The notes under the pieces: generated by a model | Told to the model about the DNA's origin: nothing | Seen by the model: the letters and a program-made list of their open reading frames with translations, nothing else | Database searches by the model: none | Made by a program: the position numbers and the translations under genes | NCBI GenBank assembly: GCA_016191985.1 | Contig: JACPVB010000130.1 | Span: 1-46,181 of the forward strand | Length of the DNA stretch: 46,181 nucleotides | Source of the DNA: Chloroflexota bacterium | GTDB taxonomy: Bacteria > Chloroflexota > Anaerolineae > Anaerolineales > Villigracilaceae | Direction: 5' to 3' | Part shown: in pieces, positions 39,908 through 46,181 of the stretch | Layout of the letters: every line of letters begins with the position of its first letter | Position numbering within the stretch: position 1 is the first letter of the stretch

Positions 39908-42900
39908 TTACTGAGGTATAGCTGTTGGTGTTGATAACCAATAAGTCGGAGTTGAAGTAGGCGGCCTAAATACCGACGTTGGAGTTGCTGATGGGGTAGC
40001 TGATGGCCCTTCTGTAGAAGTAGGTGGTGAATATGAATCTATTGCTCGAAGATAATCACGCGCAGCCCTTGCCCCAAGGGCAATACTTTCATAGGCTTCT
40101 AGCCCACCCTTTGCAGCAAAACACGCTGGGTGGTTACAATTCATTGGAATAGCCTGACTTACACCTGGGGCAAATGGGTCAAGACTATCGAGCTCATTAT
40201 TTATTGAGCCAACAATATCAATCGGTTCGGGCGTAGCACTTGGTGTCACAGTGGGTGTACTTGACGGACCTTGTTCATATTGTAAAGGTGCAGTTGGAAA
40301 TGTACCTGTTGGGCTAGTTGTCAGAAAAGATTTAAGAGTAGGATTTAATGTTGATGTGGGCCTTATAGGAGTAGCCGTAGTAGTTACGGTGGATGTAGGA
40401 GAGGCAAATCCTTCTGGGTTAGCCACATAAGCGAACAAAGCTAATCCTCCATAAATCGCTATGCCAATTAAAATTGGAACAATGATGTTATGACCTGTCG
40501 GATCAGAGTAAACCACCGGCGAGTTGTTCGCATACGCATATCTATCCCAAGCTTGGACACCTTGACTCTGTTCAGGGATAATTGAATCAGGTTGCGTGAA
40601 CCTCCCCAAAGCAGGGTCATACCAGCGAGCGTTATAAAAATACAACCCAAAGCTGACCTCCTCCCTCTGCCCGGTGTACCGATAACTCGTCGCCGTCGTG
40701 CCACTGGAGTATCTCGTCTCGCCCCAGGGCTTGTAGCGCAATTCAGAGACAAGGTTCCCCAAATCATCGGTGGTGAGACTGGTGGAGCCGAGATGGTCTC
40801 CGAGCAAATAGGTCAAGGTACTGCCTGTCCTCATGGCGATACGCGATGCTCCTGCAAAATAGTACTTGGTCACCGTCCCATTGACGATTTGGTAGTGTGC
40901 GCCGACAAAGGTGGTGACGATGCCATTGATGGTGGATTTCACCTGCCGCCCATCCCCGTCATAGACGAAGGATGCGCTCACATTCGGCCCAGTGACCGAG
41001 ACCAGTCTATTCTCCGCATCATAGCTCAATGTGAAGGCTTGTCCGTTTACGGTGCGGGTAGTTTGGTTGCCGTTGGCATCGTAGATATAAGAGTTTCCCA
41101 ACACGCTTTCATCCGCTGTGCTAACTAGTCGCTGGACAGCATGGGCATGATTGGGGTCATATTGATATTTGGTCGCCCCAAGGGTTCTTTCATTTACTAT
41201 AGTGGGTGATCCCTTGGTTAATAAGTTGCCTGTACCATTATCATAAGTATAAACTTCCTGGTAGGGATCGAGTTGCAATCTTGCAACTAAAGTCCAACTG
41301 GTCAGGCGATCAAGAGCATCATAGCCGTAATTATGGGTCTCATTAGCTATACCATCTTCGATCTCGGTCACATTTCCCGCCGCATCGTAAACATAACTCA
41401 GGTTTTGCAGGACATTCTGGTCGCTCCATTTTTTGCTGGTGATGTTCTGCAAGCGTCCGCCTTGTACGCTCCAGGCATTGTAGGTATAGACAGTCTCCAT
41501 GATCGGGTCTGTGCCATCGAGTCCGCGTTTCAAGTGGGTCATACGGCCTGCGGAGTCGTATTGAATATCAGAGACATACGTGCCCGAAAGGCTGGAAACC
41601 TTGTTCAGTAACATGCGGTCATTATATTCGTAATTCACGGTCTCTGGGCTTGTGCCGGGATAGGTCATCGAAGTCATCAAGTCCGCAGAGTTGTAGGCGT
41701 AGCTGGTGATGTATGGACTGCCTGAAATGGTCTTGGTCTCTTGGGTCATCCGTCCGCGCGTGTCGTACAACCAACTGGTGGAACCCGAAGAGTCGGTCAT
41801 GGAAGTGCGGCGGCCAAGGCCCTGGTTTCCACTGGCCGTATCATCGTAATAGTAATGCGTATCCACCTGGCTGATACAGTCGGGATCGTTGGATGTGTAT
41901 TTACGAGCCAGGCGATTGAGGATATCGTACCCCAGGCTCAACACACAACCTCGCGCGTCGGTTTGAGTCTTCAAGTTGCTGAGTGCGTCGTAGGTGTATG
42001 TCCAATAGCCCATGTCGGGGTCGGTCATGGTCAGCTTGCGGCCTGCAATATCATAAGTAAGAGTGGTGGTCACTCCGCCGCGCGTGGCGGTCTTCAGGCG
42101 GTTCATTGCGTCGTAAGTGTAATCAATCTCAAGCGCCGCGCCTGTGGGAGGTATGACTTTGGTCACCCGTCCCCAGATGTCTTTCGTCGAGGTCGTCGTA
42201 TGGTTGTTGAAGATATTTCCGCTCGAATTGTATTGGGAGACAGTCGTGGTTAACCCGTCCGCGGTCGTCACGGTCTTTGTGCCATCTGCGGCTTCAACGG
42301 TGGTAGTCCGTGCGGACGGGTCAACAGTGGTCGTGATGACACCGCCGCCCGGCAGGCTTTGGGTGGTGGTCTTCGCATTAGGATAGTCGGTTGTAGTTTC
42401 GATGTTGCCTGCTATCACCGCTATTTCGCGTCCGATACCATCGTATTTGCGTTCAATTGTAAAAAATTGGGACGTGTTTATTTTTTGGGTAATCGTGGTC
42501 GTAAAAGGATTGCCGTCTTCGTAAATCATCGAGAGGGTGGGACTGCCCGTGGTATCACCCGGACGGATCAGTTTGGTAATCCTTCCAAAGTTGTCATACG
42601 TGGCGGTGGTGGTGTTGCCATTTGGGTCGGTCATGGAGGTAGGGACGCCCTTGCGGTAATCGTAGCCGAATTCTGTGATCTGATTCTTCGCATTCTCAAT
42701 CGAGATGGGGTAGGTATGATAATCCGGGTCATATTCAGTGGTCGTCGTCTGTGCGCCCGATGCGGCCGGCGCGGAAATTTCATCGCCGTAATTGGTATTC
42801 ACCTTGACAGTGAGCTGGTTGCCCCAGGTATCATAGCTGTAATTGGTCTGGGCGTAAAATATACCTTCGGGTCCATTGCTCACCAGCGCGCGCGTCATGG

Positions 42901-45900
42901 TCAGCATGTTTTTGCCAGGCGGGTTGTTGTTGTTGGTCTGATTGTTATAAAAATACAGAGTATCGGACAGGGTCGCGCCGCTGCTGCTGGTGACGGTCTG
43001 ACGCGCGGGCAGGCTGACAAGATAGAGGGTACTGGTATTCTTCGGATAATAGGAGATCGTGGTGGTGCGATAGGCATTGCCACTGCCCGTGTCATTGCCA
43101 TATTCCTTCTTCTGGGTCAGGTTGCCGTAGGCCGCTTCGTAGGTGAAAGTCGTTTTTGTGCCGCCCGCATACACCCCGTTTGCATCATAGATGCGGTTGA
43201 CCTGGCTGTCCAAATGGACCCAAGCATGACCAGCATAGCCGGGTTCCACTTCTGGCAGGGCTACTACCGTATATTCATTCTCAACACAGGAGATTTTTTG
43301 CCCGCTGGGTTCATACGTACAGGAAGTATCGACACGACCCTTCGTATAGGTGTCTTGCAGGTAGGTTGTCTCCGTTTTGGTTCCATCCGGGTTGGTGACG
43401 GTCACTTTTTGATGTCCGCGAAATTCCGGGTAGCCTCCTATAATCACCTGGCTGGGACCGGTATAACTGTAGGTGTAATTGTATGAATTCCCATTGCTGT
43501 CGCTGACGGTCTTCTTCCGCACCCGGTAAAAGGAAGACATCAGGCTGACGGTCATATTATTCAATTCCACGCTGCCGGGGGTCTTGAAATACACCTCGGC
43601 GGTTTTCGCTTTCTTCGCCAGCACCACCAGACCGCCGCTGCTCGGGACGGGTTGGTAGTCGGTGCTGCCGCCGGTCTTGGTATACAGACCGAATTCCGCA
43701 GCGCCGCCGCTCTGGTTCCGAATGACATATTCGATCTTGTAATACCCGCCTGGCCGCACGATCCTGTTTCCCATCAGGTTATTGGTAAAGTAGGCATTGC
43801 GGTTCACACCATTCGTGAGAACCCGCCAGCCATTGTGAATACATTCAACCTCCCCGCTTACCAAATACCACCCTTCTCCTCCATGCCCCTCACAAGCTGG
43901 AACCGTGATTTGATAAGACGCGGGCGTGTTGGCAGGGTGAAAGGGGTCAAAATTATTTAGAACGCCCGTTGGGTCATCGTATTCGAATTGAACGATGCCG
44001 CCATAGCCGTTGCTGGCTTCGGTCAGGTGCAGGCCATCATACTTGAAGGTAGTGGCGGGCAGCGTGGCTCCATTGCTCATTTCCTGCACCAATTTCAAGG
44101 TGCTGGTGCGCCCTCCCGCGCTGTGGTAAATGCCCGGCCAGAGAACATTCGCTGTATCGGTATCGTCATAATAAATAAAGGCGTATCTTCGTACAACAGT
44201 TTCAAAAACGCCATCATCATTTTCATCCTGCTCCACGTAAATATTGGTCAGCCGGGTTCTTTCATACATATGATAGGCGGCATCGGTGTCCCATGAAATG
44301 GGATAATCCAGGCGATTTCCGCGCACAAAGCGTACCCGATACCGTCCGTTTGGGTACGAAATCCTGCTAAGGTACACAGCCGACGTTTCCGCGACGCCAT
44401 TTACTGTTTTGGTTTCATTTGTATAGATGTACTTGATTTCCTGCCCAAATGGGTTGACGATCCGCGTCAGGTACCAGGTGTGGGGCTTGGTAGGCTTACC
44501 GGGTTCCGTCAGGTCGGCCTCAAAGAAATACTGCGTGCCTTGTGTGTCAAATACCTGCCAGTAGGTGTTTTCAGGATCGTCGGCCACATAGATGATCTTC
44601 CAAAAATTCTCATCCTCCGCGCGGTAATTCCCCTGTTCCTGGTCAATGATGTTGGTGCTCACTCCGTTCACGTGCATTTGGTGAAGATACTGCGTGGAGT
44701 TATAGGTGATCACCCCGCTATCCAGCGACCAGCCCATCCCCACCCACGAAGCCTGCGCCTTATTGGTCGCCTGATCCACTACCTGGCTGTTATAGGAAAG
44801 CGTGAGATTGGGTTGGAATCCGCCCGGCCCTGCGGGAACTTGGATCGGCAGGGAGTAAGTCGCTGCGCCGGTGAATTCGGAGACTTGAAAGGCATCCACC
44901 GTCGGCAGGCGCGTGGCACGCCAATCGTTCACGCCGATGTCGAAGACGGTGAAGTGGTCGCTGATGGCACGCAGGGTTTTGGTGTCTTTATCGCGGTATG
45001 ATTCCAGGGCGTGCCAGTCGCTGGTCTCTTCGTTGTACCAGTACAAGTATAGTTCGTCTTCCTGCGCTTCGGTGAGGCTCATGCCGCCGTAGTCCACTTC
45101 AATCGTCAGCGGGGTCTTGAAGCGTTTCACTTCGCGTCCTTCATCCGCTTTGGCATGAGCCTTCAACTCAAACACGTTCTGGCTGAAGCCGTTCTTCGGC
45201 AGGCGGTCTGTGGCAGGGAAGCCCGCGTTCAAAACAATGTCTTCGTCCAATGCGCCCTCCGGGAAGGTCACGCGCACTTTGCCATTCATGGCTTGCACCC
45301 GTCCTTCGCCCTGTTTGCTCACTTCAAAACGTTCGTGTAATGGCAGGATGAGGGAATAGAAAGCCAATTCCTCTGTGCCGCTCAGCAGGCGCGCAGGGAA
45401 GGTTACATCGTCGTTCACTTTATTTGTCCGCAGCACCAGGCTCCCCTGCGCACTGGTGACAGGCATGGTGAAGAGACGTGTGGCGGGGTTGAACCATTCT
45501 CGATCCGCCCTTTGCATGATATTGAACCCTGCGGGGATGGCGATTTCCAAAGTCAGCGGTGACTCCGCAGAGACTTGCCCTTCGATGGTCCAACTCAGGG
45601 TTACGCTTCCAGCCCGGTCCAGAAAGGCTGGGTCGGAGGAAAGCGAAAGAACATAGGCGGGCGCCTCTTCCACAATGGGCGTTTCAGTGGGTGTGGAGGT
45701 GACTTCCGGCGTGGAAGTATTCGTCCCTTCCGGTGTTGGGGTCCCCGTTGGGCTTAGTGTGGGAGTTTCAGTGGGTGTTTCGGTTGGGGTTTCCGAAGGT
45801 GTGGGAGTCCCTGTCGCTTCTTCCGTAACTGGGAGTTGTGTTTCCGTAGGGGTAGGTGTTGGCGTTTCGGGGGTTCCCTCTGATAGATTGAGCCTGTCGA

Positions 45901-45988
45901 AATCTTGCGCCAAAACGGGCAGGGTCTGCCCAAGCATCAGATTCAAAACGATGAACAACGTTACAACGTGCTGGATTGCCTTTTTCAT
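39908..45988 (-). CDS. Giant secreted SpvB/RHS-repeat protein (polymorphic toxin backbone)
   Basis: The ATG at 45988 has GGAG eight bases upstream. The 2026-residue product has a signal peptide (cut near LPVLAQ, residue 28) and a Thr/Pro linker (about 40-105). A beta-rich stretch with SVTLSWTIEG follows, then a ZU5-like piece (GKVRVTFPEGALDED) and an SpvB-type domain (FTGAATYSLPIQVPAGPGGF, SWVGMGWSLDSG). A carbohydrate-binding-like insert leads to at least a dozen RHS/YD repeats (YDNFGRITK, YDAMNRLKTA, YDSAGRMTHL). The RHS core ends at PTGH (residues 1830-1833). The 193-residue tip has one hydrophobic span (IIVPILIGIAIYGGLALFAY) and long Ser/Thr/Pro runs, with no toxin fold that I recognise. 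The proteins behind it suggest a tip-swapping toxin. Confidence 0.85.
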   Translation of the reverse strand: MKKAIQHVVTLFIVLNLMLGQTLPVLAQDFDRLNLSEGTPETPTPTPTETQLPVTEEATGTPTPSETPTETPTETPTLSPTGTPTPEGTNTSTPEVTSTPTETPIVEEAPAYVLSLSSDPAFLDRAGSVTLSWTIEGQVSAESPLTLEIAIPAGFNIMQRADREWFNPATRLFTMPVTSAQGSLVLRTNKVNDDVTFPARLLSGTEELAFYSLILPLHERFEVSKQGEGRVQAMNGKVRVTFPEGALDEDIVLNAGFPATDRLPKNGFSQNVFELKAHAKADEGREVKRFKTPLTIEVDYGGMSLTEAQEDELYLYWYNEETSDWHALESYRDKDTKTLRAISDHFTVFDIGVNDWRATRLPTVDAFQVSEFTGAATYSLPIQVPAGPGGFQPNLTLSYNSQVVDQATNKAQASWVGMGWSLDSGVITYNSTQYLHQMHVNGVSTNIIDQEQGNYRAEDENFWKIIYVADDPENTYWQVFDTQGTQYFFEADLTEPGKPTKPHTWYLTRIVNPFGQEIKYIYTNETKTVNGVAETSAVYLSRISYPNGRYRVRFVRGNRLDYPISWDTDAAYHMYERTRLTNIYVEQDENDDGVFETVVRRYAFIYYDDTDTANVLWPGIYHSAGGRTSTLKLVQEMSNGATLPATTFKYDGLHLTEASNGYGGIVQFEYDDPTGVLNNFDPFHPANTPASYQITVPACEGHGGEGWYLVSGEVECIHNGWRVLTNGVNRNAYFTNNLMGNRIVRPGGYYKIEYVIRNQSGGAAEFGLYTKTGGSTDYQPVPSSGGLVVLAKKAKTAEVYFKTPGSVELNNMTVSLMSSFYRVRKKTVSDSNGNSYNYTYSYTGPSQVIIGGYPEFRGHQKVTVTNPDGTKTETTYLQDTYTKGRVDTSCTYEPSGQKISCVENEYTVVALPEVEPGYAGHAWVHLDSQVNRIYDANGVYAGGTKTTFTYEAAYGNLTQKKEYGNDTGSGNAYRTTTISYYPKNTSTLYLVSLPARQTVTSSSGATLSDTLYFYNNQTNNNNPPGKNMLTMTRALVSNGPEGIFYAQTNYSYDTWGNQLTVKVNTNYGDEISAPAASGAQTTTTEYDPDYHTYPISIENAKNQITEFGYDYRKGVPTSMTDPNGNTTTATYDNFGRITKLIRPGDTTGSPTLSMIYEDGNPFTTTITQKINTSQFFTIERKYDGIGREIAVIAGNIETTTDYPNAKTTTQSLPGGGVITTTVDPSARTTTVEAADGTKTVTTADGLTTTVSQYNSSGNIFNNHTTTSTKDIWGRVTKVIPPTGAALEIDYTYDAMNRLKTATRGGVTTTLTYDIAGRKLTMTDPDMGYWTYTYDALSNLKTQTDARGCVLSLGYDILNRLARKYTSNDPDCISQVDTHYYYDDTASGNQGLGRRTSMTDSSGSTSWLYDTRGRMTQETKTISGSPYITSYAYNSADLMTSMTYPGTSPETVNYEYNDRMLLNKVSSLSGTYVSDIQYDSAGRMTHLKRGLDGTDPIMETVYTYNAWSVQGGRLQNITSKKWSDQNVLQNLSYVYDAAGNVTEIEDGIANETHNYGYDALDRLTSWTLVARLQLDPYQEVYTYDNGTGNLLTKGSPTIVNERTLGATKYQYDPNHAHAVQRLVSTADESVLGNSYIYDANGNQTTRTVNGQAFTLSYDAENRLVSVTGPNVSASFVYDGDGRQVKSTINGIVTTFVGAHYQIVNGTVTKYYFAGASRIAMRTGSTLTYLLGDHLGSTSLTTDDLGNLVSELRYKPWGETRYSSGTTATSYRYTGQREEVSFGLYFYNARWYDPALGRFTQPDSIIPEQSQGVQAWDRYAYANNSPVVYSDPTGHNIIVPILIGIAIYGGLALFAYVANPEGFASPTSTVTTTATPIRPTSTLNPTLKSFLTTSPTGTFPTAPLQYEQGPSSTPTVTPSATPEPIDIVGSINNELDSLDPFAPGVSQAIPMNCNHPACFAAKGGLEAYESIALGARAARDYLRAIDSYSPPTSTEGPSATPSATPTSVFRPPTSTPTYWLSTPTAIPQ
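40493..41090 (-). repeat. RHS core copy 1 (in the full-length gene)
   Basis: About 600 nt, encoding YDANGNQ to PTGH at the end of the RHS shell. It is shared almost unchanged with 38278-38868 and, for the last two-thirds, with 36885-37286. Copy 1 differs in a few codons near the junction (RWYDPALGRFTQPDSIIPEQ against RWMDPALGRFVQADTLVPGG). Confidence 0.85.
45886..45904. repeat. Dispersed GAGCCTGTCRAA word inside coding sequence
   Basis: GATTGAGCCTGTCGAAATC lies within the RHS gene and is translated on the - strand as DFDRLN immediately after the signal peptide. The same core occurs at 6302-6314 (ending the lipoprotein fragment) and 46121-46133. A repeat seems to have become part of the mature N-terminus. 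Confidence 0.5.
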
Positions 45989-46181
45989 AGCCCATTCTCC
46001 ATTGCTGTTTTGATGTGGTTGTGAAATTATATACCAGGGGTAGGCTTTAAAACAGGCTCAAAAATCTTAAAAAATTGTGAAACTACCACTTTTAATTTTT
46101 TAAACACAAAGCCTTGCCCTGAGCCTGTCAAAGAGACATTTCAGAGCCTGCCAAAAGCAAGGGCAACCTTCACAAAGTGAA
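45989..46181 (-). promoter_or_regulatory. Upstream region of the RHS gene
   Basis: A -10-like TATAAT lies on the - strand at 46026-46031; no convincing -35 is spaced behind it. Further out, CCTTGCCCTGAGCCTGTCAAAG (starting near 46112) and a mirrored GCAAGGGCAA near 46163 form another dispersed-repeat hairpin. No gene is visible up to the window edge. Confidence 0.45.

Noticed and set aside
45675..46013. + strand frame of repeated Val-Gly-Val-Ser
   Set aside because: It is the complement of the Thr/Pro-coding repeats in the RHS linker, not a gene.

Overview
The window looks like a chromosomal segment of a free-living, carbohydrate-degrading, probably monoderm bacterium. An Anaerolineae-type Chloroflexota is my best guess. 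The reasons are a dense beta-glycan/xylose locus, Thr-Pro-rich linkers (PTPTETPT type) on a giant secreted protein, lipoproteins plus single-membrane exporters, and intergenic spaces filled with small palindromic dispersed repeats. No rRNA, tRNA or CRISPR array was seen, so taxonomy is inference only.

Region 1 (about 1-6330, + strand) is a surface/polyphosphate module. It holds a short CotH-like N-terminal fragment, a Cthe_2159-type beta-helix carbohydrate-binding lipoprotein, a VTC-domain polyphosphate polymerase, a DUF4956 membrane protein, a full CotH-family kinase, and a lipoprotein fragment cut off by a dispersed repeat. Two promoters, before the CotH fragment and before the VTC gene, carry the same array: four TTCACAG-like units on an exact 11-bp period, followed 10 bp later by a -10 hexamer. 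This is the architecture of a PHO box, so control by phosphate limitation is predicted.

Region 2 (about 6401-28200, - strand) is a 21-kb beta-glycan and xylose utilisation locus. In transcription order it runs: LacI regulator; oligosaccharide ABC importer (binding protein and two permeases, no ATPase); GH94 phosphorylase; exported GH3 lipoprotein; cytoplasmic GH1 and GH3; aldo/keto reductase; xylose isomerase; then XylF, XylG, XylH, a DUF4380-like protein and xylulokinase. The LacI gene has a perfect 22-bp palindromic operator just after its promoter. The same 14-bp core lies upstream of the importer, so autoregulation plus control of the operon is predicted. Hairpins follow both binding-protein genes.

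Region 3 (28416-34490, - strand) is one giant alpha-2-macroglobulin-like protein with an intact CSEQ thioester. Upstream of it sits a 151-bp MITE-like element with 17-bp inverted ends and a perfect 12-bp target duplication, then an orphan nucleotidyltransferase-fold gene (+).

Region 4 (36033-45988, - strand) is a polymorphic-toxin (RHS) locus. A 2026-residue secreted SpvB/RHS protein is followed by a CPBP membrane protease, then two displaced C-terminal cassettes. Each cassette repeats the RHS core almost exactly, carries an unrelated AT-rich tip, and is followed by its own small gene. One tip looks RNase-like and is followed by a soluble 100-residue protein; the other has a glycine-zipper hydrophobic stretch and is followed by a 94-residue membrane protein. 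The layout suggests tip swapping by recombination.
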